From: Akkermansiaceae bacterium
GTDB taxonomy: Bacteria; Verrucomicrobiota; Verrucomicrobiia; Verrucomicrobiales; Akkermansiaceae
Length of the DNA stretch: 64,000 nt
Assembly: GCA_903888515.1 (NCBI GenBank)
Contig: CAISTY010000060.1
Location: forward strand, 1 to 64,000
Reading direction: 5' to 3'
In this document: piece after piece, positions 9,507 through 19,526 of the stretch
How the letters are laid out: every line of letters begins with the position of its first letter
Numbering within the stretch: the first letter of the stretch is position 1
Notes under the pieces: generated by a model
Databases searched by the model: none
What the model saw: only the letters and a program-made list of their open reading frames with translations
Told to the model about the DNA's origin: nothing
Translations under genes and position numbers: made by a program

Positions 9507-12151
9507 GGTTCGGGGACAGCGGTTGTTTTGTTAGATCCAGCATCACGCCGCAATTGTTCGAGTGTGCGGGTGCGTGACCGCAGGTCTTGTTCCTGTTGGA
9601 TCATTCTCATGACGCGCAGCATGAATTCAAAATCCTCATCTTCGGGTTTCGGCTTCCCCCCCCCTCCGCCGCCGCCACCACCACCATCATCATCCTTGTC
9701 ACCTTCGAGCATCTTCGCCCACTCGGTGAGTTTGTCCGCCCATTTTTTGGCCTCCTCGGCAGCTTGATAGGAATGGTTGCGCGTGAGCCTGCTGCGGACT
9801 TCCTCAAGGCCCGTGTCGATTCGTGATTCCTGCATGGCATCGAGGATAGCCTTGAATGATGCGGTTTTGGTGCGCACGAAATAATGGCCGAGATCCTCTT
9901 GGATCCAGCGCACGTCTGCGGCGGTTTCCGTCTGTTGGCGCGCGTTGTCATGCAAGCGGCGGCCATCGGACGGATCCAATGCCGGACTCTTCACACCCAG
10001 CATCCGCGCGAACGCTTCCTTCAGGGAACTGACAATGCCGTGCTCCTGGGTCGCGGCTTGTTTCAAGCGGTTGATAAAGGTGCCGGCTTCGAAGTTGCGG
10101 TTGGCTTCGGTGGCCTTGTCGATGGCCTGCTGCATTTTTTCGGTGACCTTCTTTTGTTCCGCTACGGCTTTGGCCATATCCTCCGCAGCTTTTTCGGGCG
10201 TGTTCGATTGCTCATTGGCATCCTCGAGTTTTTTCTGCACCTTGGGCACATCCTGCTTGGAGAGTTCCTGCATCGACTTGAGCGCCTCCGCCATTTTCTT
10301 GAGCGTTTTTTTGTCGATGTCGCCGTTGCGGGCGGCGTCCTGCATCAACTGCTCCATTTTCGCGGTTTGTTCGTCTATGCGGCGCTTGGTCTCGGCCTCT
10401 TCATTTTTCTGTGTTTCCAGACGTTTTTGATTTTCGTCCTTCTGGAGTTCGGCACCCTCGAGTTTTTCGAGGCGTTCGTTTTCATCCAGCAGATTGAGTT
10501 CGCGGCGTGCGAGATCCTCGAGTTCGGTGATCTGGCGGTCGAACCGGCTTTTGAGCATCTGCGCGTGCTCGTCGCGGCTGAGCACATAGAGGATCACCGG
10601 CTCCGAGTAAACCCGGCCACGGCCGGGAAAGTGGTCTTCCGTATAAGCACGCAGCGTGATTTTCTGCGGCGGGATGCCGAAGGCCAGCGGCGAAAACGAG
10701 GCCGGCATGAGGATGTGGCGTTGCTCGGGCACTCCATCGGCAAGCTTCAGTTCACCCTTTGCCGGCGTTTCGTCGGTCGGTCGGGTGAATTGTCCGCTCC
10801 ACTCGATGCCGGTGGCTTTCACACCGAAATCATCCTCGGCCAACGCCTCGAAATCGACGGTTTCCTCCGGCAGCATCACCTTCTGGCGGTCGATGCCTTG
10901 AAGATAACAGGTGGGTGGCGCATCTTTCAACGCGTCCACCCGCAGACGGAATCCCGGCTCTCCGGCAAGACCTAACCGGTCCAGCCACGTGAATGGAATT
11001 TCAAAGGGCACCGCCCCGATCTCCAACACCGGTGTCCTTGCGACTTCCCCGGAAATCTCAAGCCCGCCATTGAGCGGAGTGTATTCGGGCACATCCTTGG
11101 ATTCTTCCACGGACAGTCCGCGGGTCGGCCCGAATGTTCCGGAAGCCAGCGGGCGGGTCATGGCGAGTTCGATGCGGACTTTGCTGCCTTCCACGGCACT
11201 GAGCACGCCGGTGTTCAGATCGACGGCGCGTTCCGCAATCCCCAGATAGGCCGGCGGCATCAGGATGGCCCGGACACTCTCCGTGGCCGGCCGCAACCAC
11301 GGCACCACCCGCATTTCATGGCGCAAATCACCCACCCGGAAAACCAAGGTGCCCGGCTCTTGTTGGCCGGGAAAAGTGAAATGATAGATATCTTTTTCCA
11401 ACAGGCATGCCACGCCGGGTTGCATGCCATAACGCCCGCTCGCGGACATCGGTCGCTGCTCGGATTCCGGAGCAAGACGCAACGTCACATCGAAGGCCTC
11501 GCCGAAGGCCACCGCCTGATAGACAGGAGGGTTTGCGAGTTTGGTGAACGTGTAGCGCGTGGTCTTGGAAAAGGGCATCAGCCAGCGCTCGAGCGCGTTG
11601 AACCCCGCCCGCGGTGTGAGCGTGAATGTGATTGCGCAGAGCGCCGCCAAGGCCATGGCCGCGAGCGCCCAGCGCCGGTGTTTTTGCGGGGGCAGGGCAT
11701 CGCCGAGTTGGCGCCGTCCGGTTTCGGCGGCCACGGCTTCCATCGCCGCTTCGCGCAAGCGTGGCGAAAGCGAATCCGGGCTGCCCTCTTGATTTTGCAA
11801 CTCGATGACCCCGAGCAAGCGGTCGCCAAGTCCCGGATAACGTTTGGCGATCAGCCGTGCCAACTGGGTTTCCCGCCGTTGCCGCCACACCCAGCGGTGC
11901 AGCCAATAAGGCGCGAACACCCCGAACAACGAAACGCCACCCGCCAGAATCAACAGTCGCGCCCACCCCGGAGTCTGCCAAATCCGGTCCAGCCCGTAAA
12001 CTAACAGGAATGACACCAGCAGACCAATCATCCCGGCCGCCATGGCTTCCAGGATTTTCACCCGCCACAGATGACGCCGGAAATCCACCAATTGGAGGCG
12101 CAATGACTCCGGAATGGCGACTTTGACGGTGGGATGAGATGTGGTTGGCAT
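9503..12151 (-). CDS. DUF4175-like large membrane protein with two N-terminal TM helices and a long coiled coil
   Basis: 882-aa ORF; TM segments near the N-terminus; RYPGLGDRLLGVIELQ segment; extended E/K/Q-rich coiled coil; Gly-rich linker. Confidence 0.65.
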   Translation of the reverse strand: MPTTSHPTVKVAIPESLRLQLVDFRRHLWRVKILEAMAAGMIGLLVSFLLVYGLDRIWQTPGWARLLILAGGVSLFGVFAPYWLHRWVWRQRRETQLARLIAKRYPGLGDRLLGVIELQNQEGSPDSLSPRLREAAMEAVAAETGRRQLGDALPPQKHRRWALAAMALAALCAITFTLTPRAGFNALERWLMPFSKTTRYTFTKLANPPVYQAVAFGEAFDVTLRLAPESEQRPMSASGRYGMQPGVACLLEKDIYHFTFPGQQEPGTLVFRVGDLRHEMRVVPWLRPATESVRAILMPPAYLGIAERAVDLNTGVLSAVEGSKVRIELAMTRPLASGTFGPTRGLSVEESKDVPEYTPLNGGLEISGEVARTPVLEIGAVPFEIPFTWLDRLGLAGEPGFRLRVDALKDAPPTCYLQGIDRQKVMLPEETVDFEALAEDDFGVKATGIEWSGQFTRPTDETPAKGELKLADGVPEQRHILMPASFSPLAFGIPPQKITLRAYTEDHFPGRGRVYSEPVILYVLSRDEHAQMLKSRFDRQITELEDLARRELNLLDENERLEKLEGAELQKDENQKRLETQKNEEAETKRRIDEQTAKMEQLMQDAARNGDIDKKTLKKMAEALKSMQELSKQDVPKVQKKLEDANEQSNTPEKAAEDMAKAVAEQKKVTEKMQQAIDKATEANRNFEAGTFINRLKQAATQEHGIVSSLKEAFARMLGVKSPALDPSDGRRLHDNARQQTETAADVRWIQEDLGHYFVRTKTASFKAILDAMQESRIDTGLEEVRSRLTRNHSYQAAEEAKKWADKLTEWAKMLEGDKDDDGGGGGGGGGGKPKPEDEDFEFMLRVMRMIQQEQDLRSRTRTLEQLRRDAGSNKTTAVPEP

Positions 12152-12557
12152 GGAACGATAAATACAAACAGCATACCGTCGGGAATGCGGGAAACTTCCA
12201 GAAGAACGACTGAACTACCAGCGCAATTTCGCTTGTTCAGCGTTTCCCGCAAGCCGCTTTGTCTCATCGGGGATATTTTCCGGGGCGCCATCCATGCCGA
12301 TGACCGATTCCCATTGACTGTCCTGCCTTTGGTGAAAGTGGAGATCGGAGGACGAGGGCAATGGGTTGCAAGGAGAGTGTTGGCATTCCGGCGTGGCGGT
12401 GCGTCGGTGGCGGGAAAATCCTTGCCGCTGAACATCCTCATCCGGCGCGCCGTGCGCCAAGCAATGATTGGTGGATACCCCGTGGAAGGACACCGCGCCG
12501 GGCACCTGCGGTCAAATGCCGCTTGAGTGGGTCGTTGCGATGGAGTAACATTTCCGC

Positions 12558-14867
12558 ATGGTATTTGGAACTGCCGACACCGCACCAAGGAAACTGCCGA
12601 TGGAAATCACACGCGCACGTCGTTTCGTGGCGTCACTCGTCACCGGCGCGGTCGTTGCATTGGGCGGCGCGGCCGTTGTCCCGCAGAGTTCGGCGGCCGG
12701 GACACCGGAGGTTGCCGCCGCGGTCATGGCCGGTGTCGATCGTGTGGTCATCCTGGGAGGAAAGACTTATCTAACTGGAAAATCACCGGAGTCCGCCGGG
12801 AAAGCGGGTGCCCCGGCGACGGTGGCCTGGAGCAAGGTGTCCGGTCCCGGTACGGTCACTTTCGCGGACGCCCATGCGCCGGTGACTACGGCGGCGTTTT
12901 CCGCAGTGGGCGATTACCTGCTGAAACTGGCGGCCGACAAGGAGCCGGTGAGCCAATCGTCCACCCTGATGGTACGGGTGATTGCGCCTCCGCCCGAGAC
13001 GCGCCTTGAGCCGGTCGAGCCCCTGATTCACACGATCAACAGTCGTTTTTGGAACGGCAGGGTGAAAGCCCAGATCGTCAACTGGATTCCTCATTGCATC
13101 AACAAGTTGAACGACCCGAAGTTGAAGGAAGGCGGCATCCATTTCTTCATTGCCGCAGCTAACAAGCTGGCCGGGAAGCCACCGGGAGAGCCTCCGGGCC
13201 CCGTTGCCGTGGATGCCTGGACCTACAATGTCCTCGAGTCGATCTGCCTTGCCCTGATGATCGATCCGCAGGGTGACGCGGAGATCGTTGCGGCCAGAAA
13301 GGCGATGCTCGCGACGCTGGACGATTGGATCCCCAAAATCCTGGCCGCCCAGGAGCCCGACGGATACCTGCAAACGACTTTCACGCTCAGCGGCCGCGAG
13401 CGTTGGTCGCCGGAGCATCGCAGCGATCATGAGGGATACGTCGCCGGCTATTTTCTCGACGCGGCCGTTGTCCACTATCTGATGACGGACAAGAAGGATG
13501 CCCGCTTGTACAACGCGGCCAAAAAACTGGCGGATTGTTGGTATAACAACCTCGGCCCGGCACCGAAAAAACCGTGGTATGACGGCCACCAGGCCATGGA
13601 AATGGCCTTGCTGCGCTTCGGCCGGCTCGTCAGCCAGACGGAAGGTGCGGGCAAAGGCGATAAGTATATCGCCCTCGCGAAGTTCCTGTTAGACTGTCGC
13701 CGGGACGGGCAGGAACTCGACCAGAGCCACCTGCCGGTCATCCGGCAGTACGAGGCGGTGGGACATGCGGTGCGAGCGACTTACTCGTACGCGGCCATGG
13801 CCGGCGTGGCCATGGAGACCGGCGACGTTGACTATCAGAGTGCCGTCACGTCGGTTTGGAACAACCTGGTCCACCGCAAGTATTATGTGACCGGTGGTAT
13901 CGGCACCGGCGAGAGCCCGGAAGGGTTCGGCCCTGACTACTCGCTGCCACAGCAATCGTACTGCGAGGCGTGTGCCAGTTGCGGTGAGATGTTTTTCCAA
14001 CACCAGATGCACATGATGTGCCAAGACGCCAAGTACGCCGATCTGTATGAAGAGTCGCTCTACAATGCGGTGCTGGGCTCGATCGATTTGGAGGGCAAGA
14101 ACTTTTACTATCGGAATCTGCTCAATTCCAAGTGGGCGCGTTACCCGTGGCACGCTTGCCCGTGTTGCGTGGGCAACATTTCCAGGACGCTGCTGATGCT
14201 GCCCACCTGGATGTATGGCAAGAGTGCCGACAGCATTTACGTCAACCTGTTTATCGGCAGCACGGTGACGGTCCGCAACGTCGCCGGCACCGACGTCGGG
14301 ATGGTGCAGGTCACGGATTATCCTTGGAGCGACAAGGTTTCCATCACCGTTAATCCAGCGGTCGCCAAGACCTTCAGTATCCGGATCCGGGTACCCAACC
14401 GCAGTGTCAGCGATCTCTACGCCGGCACGCCGGAGGCCGACGGCATCACGGCGATTGCGGTCAACGGCTCCACCATTACTCCCCCGATGGAAAAGGGTTA
14501 TGCCGTGATCGCCCGCAATTGGCAAACCGGTGACAAGATCGATGTCGTGCTTCCGATGAAAATCCAGAGAGTCAAGGGGATCGACAAGATCGCCGCCACT
14601 CGTGGCCGGGTGGCGCTGCGCTATGGTCCGCTGATCTATAATGTCGAGCGCCTTGACCAGGATCTTGAAAACGTGCTCAGCCCCCAATCATCCTTGAGCA
14701 CCGAGTGGCGGGGTGACTTTCTGGACGGAGTGATGGTCATCAATGGCACCTGGGTCAACGGCTCGAAGTTGCTGGCAATCCCCCACTACGCCCGGGAGAA
14801 CCGCCCGCTCGATACTTCCAAAGATCGTTCCGTTGTTAGGTCGGCGGTCTGGTTGAAGGACCAGTGA
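12558..14867 (+). CDS. GH127-type beta-L-arabinofuranosidase (DUF1680) with N-terminal PKD/Ig-like region
   Basis: HACPCCVGNISR Cys cluster, DAWTYNVLESICLAL, YYVTGGIGTGESPEGFGPDY; N-terminal VILGGKTYLTG...VAWSKVSGPGTVTFADAHAPVTTAAFSAVGDYLLKLAA. Confidence 0.85.
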   Translation: MVFGTADTAPRKLPMEITRARRFVASLVTGAVVALGGAAVVPQSSAAGTPEVAAAVMAGVDRVVILGGKTYLTGKSPESAGKAGAPATVAWSKVSGPGTVTFADAHAPVTTAAFSAVGDYLLKLAADKEPVSQSSTLMVRVIAPPPETRLEPVEPLIHTINSRFWNGRVKAQIVNWIPHCINKLNDPKLKEGGIHFFIAAANKLAGKPPGEPPGPVAVDAWTYNVLESICLALMIDPQGDAEIVAARKAMLATLDDWIPKILAAQEPDGYLQTTFTLSGRERWSPEHRSDHEGYVAGYFLDAAVVHYLMTDKKDARLYNAAKKLADCWYNNLGPAPKKPWYDGHQAMEMALLRFGRLVSQTEGAGKGDKYIALAKFLLDCRRDGQELDQSHLPVIRQYEAVGHAVRATYSYAAMAGVAMETGDVDYQSAVTSVWNNLVHRKYYVTGGIGTGESPEGFGPDYSLPQQSYCEACASCGEMFFQHQMHMMCQDAKYADLYEESLYNAVLGSIDLEGKNFYYRNLLNSKWARYPWHACPCCVGNISRTLLMLPTWMYGKSADSIYVNLFIGSTVTVRNVAGTDVGMVQVTDYPWSDKVSITVNPAVAKTFSIRIRVPNRSVSDLYAGTPEADGITAIAVNGSTITPPMEKGYAVIARNWQTGDKIDVVLPMKIQRVKGIDKIAATRGRVALRYGPLIYNVERLDQDLENVLSPQSSLSTEWRGDFLDGVMVINGTWVNGSKLLAIPHYARENRPLDTSKDRSVVRSAVWLKDQ

Positions 14868-14920
14868 GTCTGCGGCCTGCTGGAGAATCGATGCAATACG
14901 CATGGATCCTGTGAGCCGCA

Positions 14921-15976
14921 TCAATCAAACTTCGCATCAAACGCCGTGGCGGACAGCACCCAATCCTCCGCCATGACCCGGGTGATCTCGAATTGCCGGG
15001 ATTCCGCGCCCGCCGTCCTGCGGATTTCCAAGGTCACGCGGTGGATCTTTTCGTCGTCCGAAAATATCCGCTCCATCGCCTTGGCCTGGGGTGAATCCAC
15101 CCGGCAGTATCCGCAGAGCAGGTCTTGCCCGTCGGGCAGCAACGCACTCGCTTCGGGTGAGCCAATGCCAAAGCAAATCCATCGGCTTTCGTCCTTGAAG
15201 GGACCGTTGAAGTACGTGTCCTTGACCACGAAAACCCGCACCTGCGCAACATCCGCCCGCCCCTCCAATAGATCCTTCCAAGGTGGCCTGCTGGTTCTTG
15301 CGAAGGCGTCGAAATCCATCTTCCAGACGCCCGCGTCATCGGGTGTTAGAAATGCCAGCCGGGCGGTGGGTTCATCCTTTCCCGAGTAAACTGTCAATAC
15401 TCCCTCCAACAGCAACCCGTCCACATCCATGCTGGTGAGCCAGACACTGTGGTCGAAGCAACCATCCCGGGCGGGGGTTTCCGCGAGGAATTCCACCACT
15501 TCGGCGGGGGTCGCTCCGCCAAGGCGGAAAAAGGTTGCCACTTTGGCGGGATCCCGATTGGCAAGGGCCCGTTTCACCAGATCGAGCGCAACGTCCTCGG
15601 TGGGTGACACGAATTTGGAGACGATCCTCACGTCCATTTCCGAACGTGTCGCATCCGCCGCAGGATGCGGGCGTTTGTGTGAGCGCAGCCAGAACATCAT
15701 GAATCCACCGATCACCAACAGGGTCGTCAGGGAGAGTATCAATGACCACGTCACGATCATGCTGTGTCGGGCGGCGGCCGTGGCTGATAAACCATCCACC
15801 GGCACCATTCTTCGGCGAAACATCGATCCACCCATGCTCGCTTCAGGACTCCGCATCCGCGTCACCTTGCCCAGCTTGAGCACGTTTTCCGTCGGAGTGT
15901 GATCTGCCTGGACATCACGTTGGATATTGGCGGGCTCCATGGAAATCGTGGGGACGGAATGGTGGTAATGGATCAA
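14921..15976 (-). CDS. Single-TM hypothetical protein, paralog of 16535..17557
   Basis: TM segment SMIVTWSLILSLTTLLVIGGFMMFWL; C-terminus shared with the paralog (QFEITRVMAEDWVLSATAFDAKF). Confidence 0.7.
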   Translation of the reverse strand: MIHYHHSVPTISMEPANIQRDVQADHTPTENVLKLGKVTRMRSPEASMGGSMFRRRMVPVDGLSATAAARHSMIVTWSLILSLTTLLVIGGFMMFWLRSHKRPHPAADATRSEMDVRIVSKFVSPTEDVALDLVKRALANRDPAKVATFFRLGGATPAEVVEFLAETPARDGCFDHSVWLTSMDVDGLLLEGVLTVYSGKDEPTARLAFLTPDDAGVWKMDFDAFARTSRPPWKDLLEGRADVAQVRVFVVKDTYFNGPFKDESRWICFGIGSPEASALLPDGQDLLCGYCRVDSPQAKAMERIFSDDEKIHRVTLEIRRTAGAESRQFEITRVMAEDWVLSATAFDAKFD

Positions 15977-16506
15977 CGCGGAATCATCGTGATGCGCAAG
16001 CGGTCGTAACGGTCTTGCGGACGGAACAACCAGCCCGGTTGACGATCCAACACCTCATGACCGGTGAGCATGAACTCGGGAAGAAATTGGTTGCTGTTCG
16101 GTTCGTAAACCTCCCGTCCGGTGTAATAACCGTGGATGCGATACTCCACATTGTTATCGAAGCCATAGCTCTGCTCAGGCGGTCCGTTTTCCGATATCCG
16201 GTCCGGCGTGGACTTCTTATCCTCGCGCATGACCACGAGTTTCGCCCCGCTCCATGGTTGCCGGGGTTGACGCAAATACCCCCAAAAACGGGTTTTTTCG
16301 ACGAAGTATCGCCTCCCGTAATAGAAATTTCCGGTGGGTTCCGCCGCGGTTCTCGCGTTCCGTTCCTCGACCGATGGCCCCCCCAGGTTGCCTGATCCCA
16401 GCGACGATGTGCCGCACTGGGTCAGCACGCAGCACAGCGCCGACAAGGTCACGATCTTCCATGCAAAGGTTAACATGCGGCGGAAAATAAGCACGCATCC
16501 CGCCAT
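15973..16506 (-). CDS. Putative lipoprotein
   Basis: Lipobox-like VLTQCGTSS; 4-nt overlap with the downstream ORF. Confidence 0.6.
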   Translation of the reverse strand: MAGCVLIFRRMLTFAWKIVTLSALCCVLTQCGTSSLGSGNLGGPSVEERNARTAAEPTGNFYYGRRYFVEKTRFWGYLRQPRQPWSGAKLVVMREDKKSTPDRISENGPPEQSYGFDNNVEYRIHGYYTGREVYEPNSNQFLPEFMLTGHEVLDRQPGWLFRPQDRYDRLRITMIPR

Positions 16507-16534
16507 CCGGCAAGCACCGAAACCGGCTCATGCG

Positions 16535-17557
16535 TCATTTGAAATTTTCATCGAATGGCGTGGCGGACATCACCCAATCCTCCGCCATGACCCGCGTGAT
16601 CTCAAACTGCCTGTCTCCCGCGCCCTCAGTCCGCCGGATCTCCAAGGTTGCCCGTTTCAGGTTCTTGTTGTCGGGAATCGCTGGCTCCGTTAACCCCATC
16701 CGCTCCATGGCCACCGCCTGCGGGGACCGCCTCCGGCAGTAACCAAAAAAATTCACCTCCAAATCGGGGGAGGCCATGCCATAACAGACCCACTCCTTAT
16801 CATCGCTGAAGGGACCGTTGTAATAGTTGTCCTTCGCAATCACGACGCGCACAAGACCTTGTCCGCTCTTCATCGCCAGCAGCTCGGTCCATGACGGATT
16901 CACCGTCCGCGCAAAAGCGTCAAAATCAATTTTCCAATGCCCTTTTTCATTGGGTGTCAACAGCGCCAAGCGATTGTGCGGCTTGCCTCGCAGCAGGGTG
17001 TTCACGACGACTCCGTCGATCAAGAGGTTGTTCGCATCTATGCTGCTGAGCCAACGATAGCCGATGATTGCGCCATCCAGCACCTCCATGTTCCGCAGGA
17101 AATCGACGACCTTCCCGGGGTTGGCCGATCCCAAGTGGAAAAACTCCTCCACTTTGCCGGGGTCACGGATCTTGAGCGCCTGCTTTACCAAATCCAAGGC
17201 GGCAAACTCCAATGGGGATTCGAACCGGGAGACGACGCGCTCTTGGAGCTCGGGGGTTGCCACATGCTTACTCACGGCTGCTCCATCATGATTCATCGTG
17301 AAGCGCAGCAACAACCACAATGCGATGCTCAGAACGCCTAGGGTCACCACCACTAACACCAATGACCACGCCACAATCATCGTCCGCCAACTGCTCCGTT
17401 TGTGCTTGGTGCCTGCGCCGCGCCTTTTTTCCCGCCGGATCAGCTTCCGCAGTCCCGTGCCCGGAGTACGTGCGAGGCGTCCGAGACTCGGCGCGTCCCC
17501 AAGCGTCCGTTCGATGCGCTTGGCACGTACCGCCCGCTGAATATCATGGTGGTTCAT
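16535..17557 (-). CDS. Single-TM hypothetical protein, paralog of 14921..15976
   Basis: Start MNHHDIQRAV; TM WSLVLVVVTLGVLSIALWLLL; QFEITRVMAEDWVMSATPFDENFK. Confidence 0.7.
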   Translation of the reverse strand: MNHHDIQRAVRAKRIERTLGDAPSLGRLARTPGTGLRKLIRREKRRGAGTKHKRSSWRTMIVAWSLVLVVVTLGVLSIALWLLLRFTMNHDGAAVSKHVATPELQERVVSRFESPLEFAALDLVKQALKIRDPGKVEEFFHLGSANPGKVVDFLRNMEVLDGAIIGYRWLSSIDANNLLIDGVVVNTLLRGKPHNRLALLTPNEKGHWKIDFDAFARTVNPSWTELLAMKSGQGLVRVVIAKDNYYNGPFSDDKEWVCYGMASPDLEVNFFGYCRRRSPQAVAMERMGLTEPAIPDNKNLKRATLEIRRTEGAGDRQFEITRVMAEDWVMSATPFDENFK

Positions 17558-17671
17558 GTTAGAGATGAGCATTATGCGGGATGACCGTGATCCGCAAGCT
17601 TGAATCACCTCGCCTTGTAAATGATGGATTCCCCGCTTGGCAGACGCCCGTAACCTGCCGATGCTGCCGCC

Positions 17672-18526
17672 ATGTCGCGCATTCTGATCACCTTGGGAGA
17701 CCCCGCCGGAATCGGCCCTGAAGTCATCGAACGGGCCTTGGATTCCGGTCAATTGCCTGCCGGATTTGAGTTCGTGGTGCTCGGCGACCGCCGCGCGGGC
17801 ACCCCCGGCCAACCGGATGCCCGCTCGGCCGCCGCCGCCATGGCCGCGCTGGATCAAGCGGTCGGGGAACTCGCACAAGGCCGGGCTGCTGCCGTCGTCA
17901 CGGGTCCTGTATCCAAGGAGGGTTTGCAAGCCATCGGCTTCCCCTTTCCCGGTCAGACGGAGTATTTCGCACACGCATTCGGTGTTGAAAATTTCGGCAT
18001 GTTGCTTGCCGGTGCCACCCTAACGGTTGGACTGGCGACGATTCACGAACCGTTCGTTAGAGTGCCGGAGTTGCTCAGTGTGGACCGGATCCATCGAATC
18101 GGCCTGCTCACCGCCGGGTTTCTCAGGCGCCGTGGCATCGCCCGTCCGCGCATCGCGGTGGCCGGACTCAACCCGCATGCCGGCGAAAACGGGGCCTTCG
18201 GCGATGAGGAATCCCGTATCATCCTGCCGGCCATCCGACGCTTGAACGCCCACGGAGCGGGATTATTCAGCGGACCCGCAGTCCCCGACGCGGTCTTCCG
18301 TGAGGCGGCACACGGCCAATTCGACGCCGTACTGGCGATGTATCACGATCAGGGATTGATTCCGCTCAAGTTGCTGGATTTCGACAACGCGGTGAATGTC
18401 ACCCTCGGCCTGCCAAAACCCCGCACCAGCCCGGACCATGGCACCGCCTTTGCCATCGCCGGCCAAGGCCTCGCGAATCCGTCGTCCATGATCGCCGCCA
18501 TCCGCCTCGCCTGCCAACTCGCCTGA
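17672..18526 (+). CDS. pdxA: 4-hydroxythreonine-4-phosphate dehydrogenase PdxA
   Basis: ITLGDPAGIGPEV, GPVSKEGL, GLNPHAGENG, MYHDQGLIPLK, RTSPDHGTAFAIAG. Confidence 0.92.
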   Translation: MSRILITLGDPAGIGPEVIERALDSGQLPAGFEFVVLGDRRAGTPGQPDARSAAAAMAALDQAVGELAQGRAAAVVTGPVSKEGLQAIGFPFPGQTEYFAHAFGVENFGMLLAGATLTVGLATIHEPFVRVPELLSVDRIHRIGLLTAGFLRRRGIARPRIAVAGLNPHAGENGAFGDEESRIILPAIRRLNAHGAGLFSGPAVPDAVFREAAHGQFDAVLAMYHDQGLIPLKLLDFDNAVNVTLGLPKPRTSPDHGTAFAIAGQGLANPSSMIAAIRLACQLA

Positions 18527-18565
18527 CCACCCGTGCCTTGTTGCGTGAATCGATCGAGGACTCGC

Positions 18566-19231
18566 TTACGCGCGTCTGCGGCGCAGGCCCAAGGCGGCCG
18601 CCCCCATGACGCACAGCACCATGCTGCCCGGTTCGGGGACGATCGTGATGGTCAAGCCAAGGGTCACGTCGTGGGTGACCTTGCGATTGATGACCGGGTT
18701 GATGGTGGATCCGTAAACCGTCATTCCGCCATTGGGCAGGATCCCACCGGGGACCGCCCACTCCATCTGCGTTCCACTCAAATCCGTATTGTAAAGGATG
18801 CCGAGTGATGCCTGATTCTGCGTGTTGAACTGCGGATTGGCACCGCCAATGTACTGATGATAGTCCTTAGCCAGAAGGTTATTCAGGGAGTAATGCGCGT
18901 CAATCAATGTGTCAATACCGGTCAAGCCGTTCGCAATGTAATCGCTGCCCGTTGCATCGGCGCCACCGGGCGTATAATCCAAATTGAGCATGTAAGCTTC
19001 AGAGAAGGTGGTGGTCGAAGGCGCCGCCGCAAGCGTCATCAGGAAATAGTTGGTATTGCCTTGCGTGACGAATTTGACCGACAGAATGTCCGCTGCCAAG
19101 CCCCCCGCCTGGTCACCGGAGGTGTCCAGAATGGTCACAACACCTGCCGCCCCCCAGTTGGCGATCAACGCGGCTTGCGCGAATCCAACATGCAATCCTG
19201 CCAAGACAGCCAAATAGTACAGTTTTTTCAT
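18566..19231 (-). CDS. PEP-CTERM sorting-domain protein
   Basis: Signal peptide MKKLYYLAVLAGLHVGFAQA; C-terminus VPEPGSMVLCVMGAAALGLRRRRA. Confidence 0.85.
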   Translation of the reverse strand: MKKLYYLAVLAGLHVGFAQAALIANWGAAGVVTILDTSGDQAGGLAADILSVKFVTQGNTNYFLMTLAAAPSTTTFSEAYMLNLDYTPGGADATGSDYIANGLTGIDTLIDAHYSLNNLLAKDYHQYIGGANPQFNTQNQASLGILYNTDLSGTQMEWAVPGGILPNGGMTVYGSTINPVINRKVTHDVTLGLTITIVPEPGSMVLCVMGAAALGLRRRRA

Positions 19232-19526
19232 ATTCTGTTTTCTAATGGATCGGTTTCGACGGTCGAGACAACAGCGGAGCCACACAAGTGTCTTCGCTTG
19301 CCCGCTTGCAAATGTTGCGGCACTCTGCTGAGTGAGTCAGCGCAATAAGATCAAAACATCCTCCCGCCGCAAGAAAAAAATGCAAAAAAACGACAATCGT
19401 GGGTTTTCCCGGTTTTCCCGGTTTTTAGGCACGCGACAACAAGTCTAAACGACTCTAGATCAACGGGTTCCTGGCTTTCCGTACTCTCCTGCAGACCGGC
19501 CACGGCCACCACCATGTCCTGTTCCG

